DNA from: Acetobacterium wieringae
Lineage (GTDB): Bacteria; Bacillota; Clostridia; Eubacteriales; Eubacteriaceae
NCBI RefSeq assembly: GCF_001766835.1
Contig: NZ_LKEU01000012.1
Coordinates: forward strand, 30,752 to 94,751
Reading direction: 5' to 3'
DNA length: 64,000 nt
Part shown: in pieces, positions 36,442-45,849 of the stretch
How positions within the stretch are numbered: the first letter of the stretch is position 1
Layout of the letters: the number at the start of each line of letters is the position of its first letter
Position numbers and translations under genes: made by a program
The notes under the pieces: generated by a model
What the model was told of the DNA's origin: nothing
What the model saw: only the letters and a program-made list of their open reading frames with translations
Databases searched by the model: none

Positions 36442-37428
36442 ATGTTAACACCAAAAGAGAATTTTTTACTGGCAGCAGTTGAACACAAAAAACCAGAGTG
36501 GGTGCCCAACGAAATGAGTGATGTCATTATGTATGGCGGAGCTTTTGAGAGCTTTGAAAACGGTCCGGCCGGCGGTGGTCTGGACGGCTTTGGGGTAACC
36601 TGGCATGCTACGGAATCAGCTGGCGGCCAGCCGGTTCCGGGCGGTAAACCCGTGCTGGATGATATTGAAAAATGGGAAAATATCGTTAAGTTCCCAAATT
36701 TGGATGAGTACGATTGGGAAGGCAGCCTTGCCATGCAGGCAGGCATTTTTGGAGCTGACCGTGATCAGCGAGTGGTTGAATATGGGATGTGGAATGGACA
36801 GTTTTTACGTTTGACGCACCTGATGGGTTTTGAAAACGCCCTCTGTGCCATGCTGGAAGAGCCGGAAGCCTGCGACGCACTGTTTGCTGCGATTACCGAT
36901 TATAAAATTAAGCTGGTTGAACGAGTCGCCAAACATTTTAAACCGGATATTATTACCAGCTATGATGACATTGCTACCGAAAGAGGCCTGTTTATGTCTC
37001 CTGGAACCTATCGGTCACTGATCAAACCCCATCATAAACGGTTAAATGATGCCATTAAGGCGCATGGAATCATTCCTTTTATTCACACCTGCGGGAAATG
37101 TGAAGAGATCATTCCGGATTATGTGGAAATCGGTACGGCTGCCTGGACATCGGCTCAACCGATGAACGATATTGAAGGGATTTTGAAAAAATACGGCAGC
37201 CAAATTGCTGTGGTTGGCGGTTATGACACCAACGGCCGTCCTGGTCTGGAAGAGGCCACGAATGAAGAAATTGATGCTGACGTCAAACGTTGTATGGAAA
37301 CCTATGGCCCTTATGGCAGCTATGTATTTATGGGCTTTAGATTGATGAGCGGAGCAGGTCCGGAAAGCTTTATGGAAGGTATTCTTCCGATTAATGATGC
37401 CGTTGAAAAATATAAGCATATCAAATAA
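36442..37428 (+). CDS. URO-D family corrinoid methyltransferase I
   Basis: A 328-residue protein of the uroporphyrinogen decarboxylase superfamily, which includes MtaA/MtbA and acetogen O-demethylase methyltransferases. The zinc ligands that activate the thiol or substrate are visible as His215-x-Cys217 (FIHTCGKC) and Cys284 (KRCMET). It is likely to move a methyl group from an O-, N- or S-methyl substrate to the corrinoid protein two genes downstream. AGGAGG stands before the start. The substrate cannot be told from sequence; methoxylated aromatics fit the surroundings. Confidence 0.82.
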   Translation: MLTPKENFLLAAVEHKKPEWVPNEMSDVIMYGGAFESFENGPAGGGLDGFGVTWHATESAGGQPVPGGKPVLDDIEKWENIVKFPNLDEYDWEGSLAMQAGIFGADRDQRVVEYGMWNGQFLRLTHLMGFENALCAMLEEPEACDALFAAITDYKIKLVERVAKHFKPDIITSYDDIATERGLFMSPGTYRSLIKPHHKRLNDAIKAHGIIPFIHTCGKCEEIIPDYVEIGTAAWTSAQPMNDIEGILKKYGSQIAVVGGYDTNGRPGLEEATNEEIDADVKRCMETYGPYGSYVFMGFRLMSGAGPESFMEGILPINDAVEKYKHIK

Positions 37429-37462
37429 TTTACGCAAAGAGTAATCACTGAAGGAGAAGAAC

Positions 37463-38260
37463 ATGATCATTATTGGAGAAAAAATTAACGGCGCCATCCC
37501 CTCCAGCGCCAAAGCGATTGCGGCCAAGGATGCCGAATTTATTAAGAATCTGGCGATTAAACAGGCGGAAGCCGGAGCGGATTTCATCGATGTTTGCGCA
37601 TCAGTAGACGACGACATTGAACTGGAAACCATGAAATGGCTGATTGACATTGTCCAGAATGCGGTGGACACGCCGATTGCGGTGGACAGTCCCAACGTCT
37701 ACACCTGCATTGAGTCCATTAAATACTGTCATAAGCCGGGACTGTTTAATTCCGTTTCATTAGAAGGTGACAAGGTTGATGTGGCTTTTAAAGCCATCGC
37801 CGATACCAAATGGGAATGTGTGGCCTTGCTTAACAGCGACAAGGGGATTCCCAAAACCGCCAAAGACCGGCTGGACGTTTTTGCCGATCTGATGGTGAAG
37901 GTCAAAGAATATAACATCGATCCATCACGGATGCATATTGATCCCCTGATTGAAATGCTCTGCACCTCCGAAGATGGCATCACCATGGTCACCGAAGTCA
38001 TCCGTGGCATTAAAGCCCAATACCCGACCATCCATGTCACCGGTGCGGTCAGCAATATTTCCTTTAACCTGCCCGCCCGCCGGATTGCCAACCAGGCATT
38101 TGCCGTATTGGCCATGAGTGCTGGCATAGACAGCTTCATCCTCGTTCCGCTCAACAAGGATATGATGGGAATGCTCTTTGCCACTGAAGCGATGATGGGT
38201 GAAGACGAATATTGTATGGAATACATCGGCGCCTTCCGCGAAGGTATTTTTGTAAAATAA
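37463..38260 (+). CDS. Methyltetrahydrofolate:corrinoid methyltransferase (MT II)
   Basis: A 265-residue pterin-binding TIM-barrel protein of the MetH/AcsE/MtvA type. GEKINGAIPSSAKAI at the start, AGADFIDVCAS (about residues 37-47) and TPIAVDSPN (about 73-81) are the family pattern. It would transfer the methyl group from the corrinoid protein to tetrahydrofolate. It lies 34 bases downstream of MT I with its own GAAGGAG site. The length is typical. Confidence 0.9.
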   Translation: MIIIGEKINGAIPSSAKAIAAKDAEFIKNLAIKQAEAGADFIDVCASVDDDIELETMKWLIDIVQNAVDTPIAVDSPNVYTCIESIKYCHKPGLFNSVSLEGDKVDVAFKAIADTKWECVALLNSDKGIPKTAKDRLDVFADLMVKVKEYNIDPSRMHIDPLIEMLCTSEDGITMVTEVIRGIKAQYPTIHVTGAVSNISFNLPARRIANQAFAVLAMSAGIDSFILVPLNKDMMGMLFATEAMMGEDEYCMEYIGAFREGIFVK

Positions 38261-38301
38261 GTGCATTAAATTTAAATCAAAAATAAAAGGAGAAAATCTA
38301 C

Positions 38302-38931
38302 ATGTCAAAAATAGAAGATGTAAAAGTATTAGTCGAAACTGGTAAATCAAAAAAAGTTGCTGCAGCGGTTCAGGAAGCATTGGACGCTGGCGACAAAGCA
38401 CAGGATATCCTGGACGCGATGATCGCTTCCATGGGTGTAGTTGGTGATAAATTCTCATCCGGCGAAATCTTTGTCCCAGAAATGCTCATTGCCGCCAAAG
38501 CGATGTCCAAAGGGGTGGAAGTGTTAAAGCCAGTGATGGCTGGCGATGGCTCAAGCTCTTTGGGTACCTGTATTATGGGAACCGTTGCCGGTGATCTTCA
38601 CGATATTGGGAAAAACCTGGTTGTGATGATGCTGGAAAGTGCTGGTTTCGATATGGTTGATTTGGGTGTTGACGTGCCAGCGGAACGATTTGTGGAAGCG
38701 GCCAAAGAAAATAACAATGTCGTTCTGATTGCCTGTTCCGGTCTGTTGACTACAACCATGCCAGCTTTGAAAGAAGCGGTTCAGACCATTAAAGCGGCAA
38801 TACCTGAGATGAAAGTCATCGTCGGCGGTGCCCCTGTTACACAAGAATATGCTGACGAAATCGGTGCTGATGGTTATGCACCAGATGCCGGAAGCTCGGC
38901 AGCCAAGGCTAAGGAAATCATTGGGGCATAA
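38302..38931 (+). CDS. Corrinoid protein of the methyltransferase system
   Basis: A 209-residue cobalamin-binding protein with an N-terminal helical cap domain (about residues 1-88) and a Rossmann domain with the base-off B12 motif Asp98-x-His100-x-x-Gly103 (AGDLHDIGKNL). It carries the methyl group between MT I and MT II. It is the last gene of the three-gene operon, with an AAAGGAG site. No reductive activator of corrinoid proteins is encoded in this window, so it must lie elsewhere. Confidence 0.95.
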   Translation: MSKIEDVKVLVETGKSKKVAAAVQEALDAGDKAQDILDAMIASMGVVGDKFSSGEIFVPEMLIAAKAMSKGVEVLKPVMAGDGSSSLGTCIMGTVAGDLHDIGKNLVVMMLESAGFDMVDLGVDVPAERFVEAAKENNNVVLIACSGLLTTTMPALKEAVQTIKAAIPEMKVIVGGAPVTQEYADEIGADGYAPDAGSSAAKAKEIIGA

Positions 38932-38978
38932 GGGATAGTTTTGGCCATAAAATAATCAAAAATTAATAAATACTGTCA

Positions 38979-39017
38979 ATAGTTAATCTTAAACCCCTAT
39001 TTAAGATTGACTATTTT
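38979..39017 (+). terminator. Possible terminator of the methyltransferase operon
   Basis: ATAGTTAATCTTAAA pairs with TTTAAGATTGACTAT (one mismatch), followed by a short T-run. Confidence 0.55.
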
Positions 39018-39061
39018 CGATGTTCAAAAGCATAACCAAAACTTATCAACAGCTTTGCCTT

Positions 39062-39098
39062 TTTGAATTATCTTTTTTTTAGAAAATTCGTTATAGTG
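39062..39098 (+). promoter_or_regulatory. Promoter-like element shared with the one at 45773
   Basis: TTTGAATTATCTTTTT, eight variable bases, then ATTCGTTATA. The same two blocks with the same spacing occur upstream of the NmrA-like gene. Read as a promoter it has TTATCT, 17 bases, TTATAG. It precedes the chemoreceptor gene by about 120 bases. Confidence 0.5.
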
Positions 39099-39218
39099 GA
39101 TAAGATTCTTTTTTAAAAGCATCGGAAATGAAAACGTTTATCAAAATTGATGCTGTTGTATCAACCAATTGAAATGTTAAAATTTCCTGAGCAAAATTAT
39201 GATACGAGGTAAAAAATT

Positions 39219-41528
39219 ATGAAGAATAACAAAAGAAAATGGATATTTCAATTAGGCATTCCAATTCTTGCGATCTATTTATTGATTACTTGTATGGCTT
39301 TAGCTATTTTTAGTCAAAATAGTTTGCCGGAGTCTTCAATGCTTAATCAGCCACTGATCATCCTGGCAATTTTGGGCATTGGTCTATGTTTAAATTTAGG
39401 TTCATTGATTATTCTGTCATCAAAATATTACAAACGTTCATCAAAAATAGCTGGCATTTTGGAACACCTCACAGACGGCGCGGGAAACCTTGAATTGAGC
39501 GCGATTGAAAATGATCCAGATGAATTAAGTCAGGTTGTTATGGCGTTGGTAAGTAAGATGCAGATATATTCAGATGCAGCAAGTCAATTAGCAACCGGAG
39601 AACTTTCGCTTGAAGCGCTGCCAATATCAAATAATGACTTATTGGGAAGAAATCTTATTTTAATTGGTGAGTCCCTCTCCATACTGGAAGCGGACACTAA
39701 AAAATTATCCGTCATGATGGATCCTGATGATGTTAAACCAGCTGCCGCGGGTCTTTCAGGAATCTACTTGTTTCTGCTTGATAATATTAGCAGAATAGTC
39801 ACTCAAAATTCGGCTAAAATTGAACTGTATGAGAATGCCATGGATGCTATACCTTATCCCATGCACATTCTGGATACCAATTCCCATTGGCTGTTTTTTA
39901 ATAAAACCCTGGAGAATCAACTTTTGCAGGCTGGCATTATTGAGAACCGGGAAGGTGCCTATGGCAGAAAAGCCTGTGAATTTGGGGTGGAACATTGTAA
40001 TACCGTAGAATGTCCGGAAAACTGCAGTATTTATCAGTTGGTTAATAACGGCATTACTACCTTTGACTTTGAATTTTTAGGCGCATACCTGCAAAAGAAT
40101 TCCCGATTAATCACCAACAAAAAAAATAAAAATATCGGTTTTCTAGAAATAACTATGGATCTGACATCAATGGTGAGTATCAATCGATACACAGAGGCCG
40201 AGGTTTCACGGCTCAAAGAAAACCTTCTGCTTCTAGCCGATGGCGATCTGAACTTTGATCTGACGATCGGTGAAGGTAATCAATACACAAATGAAATAAA
40301 AGAATATTTTGGGGCAATCAATATGAGTTTAGGTGTAGTCAAAAGGTCTGTTGGGGATCTGATTGGCGAAGCCAACATGCTGTTAGACTCCATTATTAAA
40401 GGAAAGCAGATAAAAGCTGATGAAACAAGTTTTAGAGGCTCATGGCAAACCATTATTTCCGGGATGAACAACATCCTGATGGAGATTGCCAAGCCCTTTG
40501 ATGAGATTTCGACAGTAATGGATGCCATTTCGACTGGTGATTTGAGAACCAGCATCACGGGTCAATACGAAGGTGGTTTTGACCAGATGAAACAATCAGT
40601 GAACGGCACCGTTGCACAATTAAACAGTGTTATTGAAGAAATCTCAGCAGTGACTAGGGAAATTGGCAATGGCAACTTAGACATTGACGATATTCAGGCG
40701 TATAACGGCGATTTTATCGGGATCTCAAATGCCCTGAATGAGATTATCAAAACACTAAATACGCTCTTAAGTGAAATCTACACGGCGGCCTTGCAGGTCA
40801 GTTCAGGAGCCAACCAGGTGGCTGCTGGCAGTCAGTCGTTAGCTCAGGGAGCCACCGAACAGGCCAGTTCCATCGAAGAGCTAACCGCATCAATCGCTGA
40901 AATTACCGATCAGACCAGGGAAAACGCCAAAAATGCCAATAAGGCCCGGGAACTAACCGGGGTTGTTCGTGAAAATGCGGATATCGGCAACGGACAGATG
41001 GCGGAAATGCAAAACGCCATGATTGATATCAATCAATCGTCCAAAGACATTTCCAAAATCATTAAAGTCATTGACGACATTGCTTTCCAGACCAATATTC
41101 TGGCTTTAAATGCGGCTGTAGAGGCAGCCCGAGCGGGCGTTCATGGCAAGGGCTTTGCGGTGGTGGCAGAAGAGGTCCGAACCCTGGCGGCCCGCAGCGC
41201 CGAAGCGGCCAAGGAAACCACCCGGCTGATTGAAGGTTCCATCAATAAGGTTCAACATGGGACGCAAATGGCCAATGAAACCGCAACGGCGCTTAATGAT
41301 ATTGTCAGCGGGATTAGCGAAATCACTGATCTGATGGGGAACATCGCCTTGGCATCAAATGATCAGGCAACGGGGATCGCCCAGATTAATGCGGGTATTG
41401 ACCAGGTAGCCCAGGTGGTTCAGCAAAACTCAGCAACCTCGGAGGAGAGTGCCGCTGCCAGCGAAGAACTTTCCAGCCAGGCGGAATTATTAAAAGAAAC
41501 CATCCATCAGTTTACCTTAAGAAAATAA
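39219..41528 (+). CDS. Methyl-accepting chemotaxis protein with PAS-like Cys-rich domain
   Basis: A 769-residue chemoreceptor. Two membrane helices (about residues 9-31 and 45-66) are separated by only about 14 residues, so there is no external sensor domain. A PAS-like domain (about 205-320) carries a cysteine cluster [18 protein letters not shown] (about 252-269). HAMP-like repeats follow. The signalling hairpin (about 540-769) has the invariant tip [20 protein letters not shown]. It probably senses an internal or membrane-permeant signal or redox state. It is transcribed after the methyltransferase operon and shares an upstream element with the NmrA-like gene. Confidence 0.9.
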   Translation: MKNNKRKWIFQLGIPILAIYLLITCMALAIFSQNSLPESSMLNQPLIILAILGIGLCLNLGSLIILSSKYYKRSSKIAGILEHLTDGAGNLELSAIENDPDELSQVVMALVSKMQIYSDAASQLATGELSLEALPISNNDLLGRNLILIGESLSILEADTKKLSVMMDPDDVKPAAAGLSGIYLFLLDNISRIVTQNSAKIELYENAMDAIPYPMHILDTNSHWLFFNKTLENQLLQAGIIENREGAYGRKACEFGVEHCNTVECPENCSIYQLVNNGITTFDFEFLGAYLQKNSRLITNKKNKNIGFLEITMDLTSMVSINRYTEAEVSRLKENLLLLADGDLNFDLTIGEGNQYTNEIKEYFGAINMSLGVVKRSVGDLIGEANMLLDSIIKGKQIKADETSFRGSWQTIISGMNNILMEIAKPFDEISTVMDAISTGDLRTSITGQYEGGFDQMKQSVNGTVAQLNSVIEEISAVTREIGNGNLDIDDIQAYNGDFIGISNALNEIIKTLNTLLSEIYTAALQVSSGANQVAAGSQSLAQGATEQASSIEELTASIAEITDQTRENAKNANKARELTGVVRENADIGNGQMAEMQNAMIDINQSSKDISKIIKVIDDIAFQTNILALNAAVEAARAGVHGKGFAVVAEEVRTLAARSAEAAKETTRLIEGSINKVQHGTQMANETATALNDIVSGISEITDLMGNIALASNDQATGIAQINAGIDQVAQVVQQNSATSEESAAASEELSSQAELLKETIHQFTLRK

Positions 41529-41542
41529 AAATCAATAAAAGT

Positions 41543-41588
41543 TATCTGTGCTTTGTCTGCCTGTAGACAAAGCACAGATAGCTTTTTT
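41543..41588 (+). terminator. Terminator of the chemoreceptor gene
   Basis: TATCTGTGCTTTGTCT pairs perfectly (16 bases) with AGACAAAGCACAGATA around a six-base loop; a T-run follows. Confidence 0.93.
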
Positions 41589-41658
41589 ATTCTGTAAACT
41601 TATAATTGTTGCCAGTTCGCTATTGGAATAGCAGAAAAATCGCAATCTATGATTGAAT

Positions 41659-41680
41659 TGAAGCAAAACCAGATGCTTCA
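41659..41680. promoter_or_regulatory. Candidate LysR-type operator
   Basis: TGAAGC, ten bases, GCTTCA: a perfect six-base inverted repeat of the LysR half-site kind, about 90 bases upstream of the first lysR gene. Confidence 0.4.
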
Positions 41681-41768
41681 TAAATTTAGCGTTGTGTGGA
41701 AAACAAACGAATGATAAAATTGGAGCAAAGAATGCAATGATGAATGATCATCCCAGCGAGGTGGAAAA

Positions 41769-42668
41769 ATGGATTTCAGAAAATTGGAGTATTTTATAGC
41801 AGCGGTTGAGCACGGCAGTTTTACCAAAGCGGCTCAGGAATGCTTTGTCTCCCAGACGGCCATGAGCCAACAGATGGCCGCTATGGAACAGGAACTGGAT
41901 TTTCAATTGTTTGACCGATCCGGTTATCGTCCGACCTTAACCTTGGCCGGCAAAGCTTTTTATGAAGCCAGCAAGCGGATCATTGAGGATTACGAACAAG
42001 CAGTAATAAAGGCCAAGGCCTTAAAAAATGGGTTTTCAGGATCATTGCGAATCGGCGTATCCGGTCCGGTTGAAAAACGTTTTTTGCCGGAGGTGTTAAG
42101 TAAATTTGTCGCCCGTCACCCGGAAGTGAATCTGGAACTGTATGAACTCAGCTTTAGAAAATTATCTGAAAAAATAAGAAATAACGAAATTGATATCATG
42201 TTCGGACTGGCCAATGAAATTCAGACCTATCCCCAGATCGAGATCACCACCTTATTCACCAGCACCCTATGTGTCATTGTCTCGACCAGTCATCCCTGGC
42301 ACGATCGTTATGAAATCTATGGCAATGAATTGAAATCTGAGAAGCTGATTATTTTTTCAAAAACCTATGGACCCAAGTATCATGACTCTTTTTTCAGGAG
42401 CTGCGAACAGGACGGTTTTGAACCGAATGTTATTAAAGAGGTTGATAATTTTGATGAGATGATTTTATTGGTCAGTGCCAATAAAGGAATTGCCATTATT
42501 TCTGAGGAAGTGCTAACCGAAGCTTCTGGGATTCACCGGATAAAACTGATCGAAACCCATCATCATTCAGAATTTTGCATGGCCCGAAATAAGAATGATG
42601 ATAATCCCCTCATTGATGAATTTATGCAATTGATTATTAAAAAGAGTAAGGAGGGAGCAAGTGCTTGA
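41769..42668 (+). CDS. LysR-family transcription regulator
   Basis: A 299-residue regulator. The N-terminal winged helix is typical (MDFRKLEYFIAAVEHGSFTKAAQECFVSQTAMSQQMAAMEQELDFQLF region, residues 1-47). The C-terminal effector domain (about 90-295) follows. The first of two tandem lysR genes, with the second overlapping its last codons. Together they precede an old-yellow-enzyme reductase, which is their likely target. The effector is unknown. Confidence 0.9.
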   Translation: MDFRKLEYFIAAVEHGSFTKAAQECFVSQTAMSQQMAAMEQELDFQLFDRSGYRPTLTLAGKAFYEASKRIIEDYEQAVIKAKALKNGFSGSLRIGVSGPVEKRFLPEVLSKFVARHPEVNLELYELSFRKLSEKIRNNEIDIMFGLANEIQTYPQIEITTLFTSTLCVIVSTSHPWHDRYEIYGNELKSEKLIIFSKTYGPKYHDSFFRSCEQDGFEPNVIKEVDNFDEMILLVSANKGIAIISEEVLTEASGIHRIKLIETHHHSEFCMARNKNDDNPLIDEFMQLIIKKSKEGASA

Positions 42669-43549
42669 ATCGACAAACCCTGGAGTATTTTATCGCATTA
42701 TCTGAAACTTTAAATTTCACTGAAGCTGGAAAACGCCAGTTTGTTTCACAAACGACCATCAGTCGCGCCATCAAACAATTGGAAAAAGAGATTGGTTTTG
42801 CACTTTTTGAAAGTTGCACCACAAAAGTTCAGCTCACTCCAGCGGGTAGCGATTATTTAACCAGTGTGAAATCGATACTGAAATTATACGATAAAGCGGT
42901 TGAAGATGGCGTGCGTTTAAGTTACAAAGAAAACAATGTCTTAAAAGTGGGCTTTTCTAATGATCTGGGCTTTGAGTATGTGACTGGAGTATTAAAACGA
43001 TATCAGCAAAAAAATCAAAGTGTCGAAATCGTTCTGCAACAAAGTACACCGGCACAATTGCTGACCCAAATCAACGATGGCACTTTGGATATTATTTCGG
43101 TCTTTAAAGCAGAACTGCAGGATGAAAAAGGAATCAATTCATTAAATGTCTGTCAATATAATGTAAAAGTTGGTGTGGGGCCATTTCATCGGTTTGCAGG
43201 ACGAGAATCGATTGAAGCAACTGAACTTAGAAATGAGAAAATTATTGTGCCCAAAAGGGAAAGCTTTCAGAAGCATTATGATTATATTCTGGATTGCTGT
43301 CGTCAGGATGGTTTTGATCCGATAGTCATTGAAGTCGATTCGTTTGAAACCCAGTTACTGTTAACTGAATTGGGAAGGGGCATTTCTTTCTATCCTGATT
43401 CAGATGGGCTGACGAAAAAATATCAGACGATCACGTTTTTGAAAATTAATCAGACGCATCATCAATATAACATTGAATTTGCCTGGAATCAGGCGAATAA
43501 AAATCCTTGTCTTAACGCATTCCTCAATACAGCGCGAGACAAAAATTAA
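42665..43549 (+). CDS. LysR-family transcription regulator (second, overlapping)
   Basis: A 294-residue LysR protein starting at TTG (42665), overlapping the previous stop by four bases, behind AAGGAGGGA. The winged helix spans residues 1-60 (LNFTEAGKRQFVSQTTISRAIKQLE). The effector domain is of normal length. It is translationally coupled to its neighbour, so the two may act together, perhaps as a heteromer, on the reductase gene downstream. It ends before a strong terminator. Confidence 0.88.
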   Translation: MNRQTLEYFIALSETLNFTEAGKRQFVSQTTISRAIKQLEKEIGFALFESCTTKVQLTPAGSDYLTSVKSILKLYDKAVEDGVRLSYKENNVLKVGFSNDLGFEYVTGVLKRYQQKNQSVEIVLQQSTPAQLLTQINDGTLDIISVFKAELQDEKGINSLNVCQYNVKVGVGPFHRFAGRESIEATELRNEKIIVPKRESFQKHYDYILDCCRQDGFDPIVIEVDSFETQLLLTELGRGISFYPDSDGLTKKYQTITFLKINQTHHQYNIEFAWNQANKNPCLNAFLNTARDKN

Positions 43550-43560
43550 AGAGGTCACAA

Positions 43561-43605
43561 AAGCCTGGTACTTATGCATTTTTAGCATAAGCATCAGGCT
43601 TTTTA
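43561..43605 (+). terminator. Terminator of the lysR pair
   Basis: AAGCCTGGTACTTATGC pairs with GCATAAGCATCAGGCTT (one internal mismatch region), followed by TTTTT. Confidence 0.85.
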
Positions 43606-43684
43606 ATCGTTAGACAACAGTGTTAATTTTAATTACGATAGAAGCGTTGAATGCTATTATTTTATTTTGAAAGGCAGAGATTTA

Positions 43685-45733
43685 ATGAAAAAATTTGAAC
43701 AATTATTTTCGCCAGTAGTACTGGGAAACAGACAGTTTAGAAACCGGATTTTTGCAGCGCCAATTGGGTTGGAATACTATCCCGACGAGCGATTGCATCC
43801 GGGGGATGAATTTATCGCTTATTTTGAAAGAAAGGCTCAGGGCGGAGCGGCCACCGTCAGCATTGGTTCAGCAATGGCTGATAATGCCAGAGGTGCCATC
43901 GGTCCGACCATCAGACTGGATGATCCCACCGCTTTGTCGCCTTTATACAGACTTTCTCAATGTATCAGCAGACACGGCGCTGTTGCCGATATTGAACTCC
44001 AACACTGTGGGGCAAATTCGTATCACAGCAAGTTTGGTCTGGGAAATGAGATTTTTGGTGCCTTTGATTCGGTTAATGGTTTAGGGATGGAGATTCCCCA
44101 AATGCCGGAAGAAGTTATTTTTGAAATCATCAAGAAATTTGGCGATGCGGCACAAACCGCCAAACACTGCGGTTTTGGGATGGTAACTATCCATGCCGGT
44201 CATGGCTGGATGTTCAACCAGTTTCTTGGACCCCATAACAACCGACGGGATCAGTGGGGTGGTTCCATGGAAAATCGGGCTCGCTTTGTTAATGCGGCCA
44301 TTGCCGATATCAAGAAAAAATGCGGTCGTGATTTTCCGGTTTGTGTTCGGATCAGCGGAGCAGAGCTTTTTGAAGGCGGTTATGACATTGACTACGGCGT
44401 TGAGATTGCCAAACAATTAGATGGGCATGCGGATCTGATCAACGTTTCGGTAGGCGCTCACGAAGAAACTTCGGTGTTTACCATCACTTCCCCCAGTATG
44501 TTTTTAGATGACGGTGCCAATGTAAAATATGCGGCGGCAGTGAAAAAAGTCATCCGTCATTCTAAAATTGCAACGGTAGGTGCATTGGCTGAACCGGAGC
44601 TGTTGGAAGAGATCATTGCTTCAGGAAAAGCCGATGTGGTGATGTTGTGCCGTCAATTGATGGCTGATCCGGACACCCCTATTAAAGCCCAAATGGGACA
44701 GGAGAAAAAAATTCGCAAATGCATTCGTTGCTTTGAATGTTTCTCGGCGCACTTCACAAAGTTAACAAGCATTTGCGCAATCAACCCAGAAATTGGTTTT
44801 GAACGGGAAGTAAAATACAATCAGGTATTGCCTCAAAAGAAGAAAAAAGTATTGATTGCCGGGGGCGGCATCGGTGGTATGCAAGCGGCTCTGACTGCTT
44901 ATGAACACGGTCATGAAGTTATTCTTTGTGAAAAGTCAAATGAATTAGGCGGTGCTTTGCGTTGTGAGAAAAAAGTGCCTTTCAAGCAGAATATGCAGCA
45001 ATATCTGGATTCACAAAGTGCGCTGATAGAAGAAGCGGAAATTGATTTGCGTATGAATACCGAAGTCACGCCGGAATTAGCTAAAGTCTTAAAACCAGAT
45101 GTTATCATTGCTGCCTTGGGCGCAAAAGCAGTGATGCCCAATATCCCTGGAATTAACGGCAAAAACGTTATGGATGCAGATGCGGGATATCTGGAGGCCG
45201 AGAAAGTTGGCGAAAAAGCAGTTGTTCTAGGTGGCGGATTATCCGGGATTGAACTGGCCATTTATCTTTCACAGCTAGGGAAAAAAGTGACCATTATCGA
45301 AATGTCCAACCGTTTGAACTTTTCAAACAATGTCATTCATTCAATGGCCATTAACAATGAAATCCTGAAGTATCAAATCGTGGTAGTGACTTCAACCAAA
45401 GCTGTCGAGATCACTGAAAAAGGTGTCATTGGTGAGTTTGTTGGTGACTCATTTTCAGAAGAACAATGCTGCGATACCATTACAAAAGGAATGTTGGTAT
45501 CGGCTGTGACCCAGGCCAGTTTGAATCAACACTACGAAATTGGCAAACAAAGCCTTTATGAAGCGGACACGGTGATCTATGCGCTTGGGCAGAAACCACT
45601 GCGAGACCAGTCAAATGAATTGAGAAACTGCGCACCATTATTCTTTGAACTTGGCGATTGTGTTGAACCTAAAAATGTTTATACGGCCAATGCCACCGCC
45701 TATACCATTGCCCGGGATATCGGACGTTATTGA
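43685..45733 (+). CDS. Old-yellow-enzyme family NADH:flavin oxidoreductase (dienoyl-CoA reductase type)
   Basis: A 682-residue three-domain enzyme of the 2,4-dienoyl-CoA reductase/enoate reductase type. The FMN TIM barrel spans about residues 1-340 (HAGHGWMFNQFLGPHNNRRDQWGGSMENRARF). A [4Fe-4S] site follows (CIRCFECF...C, about 345-363; Cys spacing x2, x2, x11). FAD- and NAD-binding domains complete it (VLIAGGGIGGMQAALTAYEHGH and AVVLGGGLSGIELAIYLSQLG). It reduces activated C=C bonds of an unknown, perhaps aromatic-derived, substrate. The ATG behind AAAGGCAGAG is chosen over an upstream TTG. Confidence 0.88.
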   Translation: MKKFEQLFSPVVLGNRQFRNRIFAAPIGLEYYPDERLHPGDEFIAYFERKAQGGAATVSIGSAMADNARGAIGPTIRLDDPTALSPLYRLSQCISRHGAVADIELQHCGANSYHSKFGLGNEIFGAFDSVNGLGMEIPQMPEEVIFEIIKKFGDAAQTAKHCGFGMVTIHAGHGWMFNQFLGPHNNRRDQWGGSMENRARFVNAAIADIKKKCGRDFPVCVRISGAELFEGGYDIDYGVEIAKQLDGHADLINVSVGAHEETSVFTITSPSMFLDDGANVKYAAAVKKVIRHSKIATVGALAEPELLEEIIASGKADVVMLCRQLMADPDTPIKAQMGQEKKIRKCIRCFECFSAHFTKLTSICAINPEIGFEREVKYNQVLPQKKKKVLIAGGGIGGMQAALTAYEHGHEVILCEKSNELGGALRCEKKVPFKQNMQQYLDSQSALIEEAEIDLRMNTEVTPELAKVLKPDVIIAALGAKAVMPNIPGINGKNVMDADAGYLEAEKVGEKAVVLGGGLSGIELAIYLSQLGKKVTIIEMSNRLNFSNNVIHSMAINNEILKYQIVVVTSTKAVEITEKGVIGEFVGDSFSEEQCCDTITKGMLVSAVTQASLNQHYEIGKQSLYEADTVIYALGQKPLRDQSNELRNCAPLFFELGDCVEPKNVYTANATAYTIARDIGRY

Positions 45734-45772
45734 TATAACATCATAAGTAAACCTGATTATCATCTTTGCTTC

Positions 45773-45808
45773 TTTGAATTATCTTTTTGGTCAGAGATTC
45801 GTTATACT
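45773..45808 (+). promoter_or_regulatory. Promoter-like element shared with the one at 39062
   Basis: TTTGAATTATCTTTTT, eight variable bases, ATTCGTTATA, about 40 bases upstream of the NmrA-like gene. Same spacing as the copy before the chemoreceptor gene. Confidence 0.5.
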
Positions 45809-45849
45809 TGTCTTAGTTAGATAAATAACAAACAAGGAGAAACGAATTA

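Noticed and set aside
43667..43684. Upstream TTG starts for the OYE, fhs, ndk, GNAT and second chemoreceptor genes
   Set aside because: In each case an internal ATG has a proper ribosome site and matches the expected family N-terminus.
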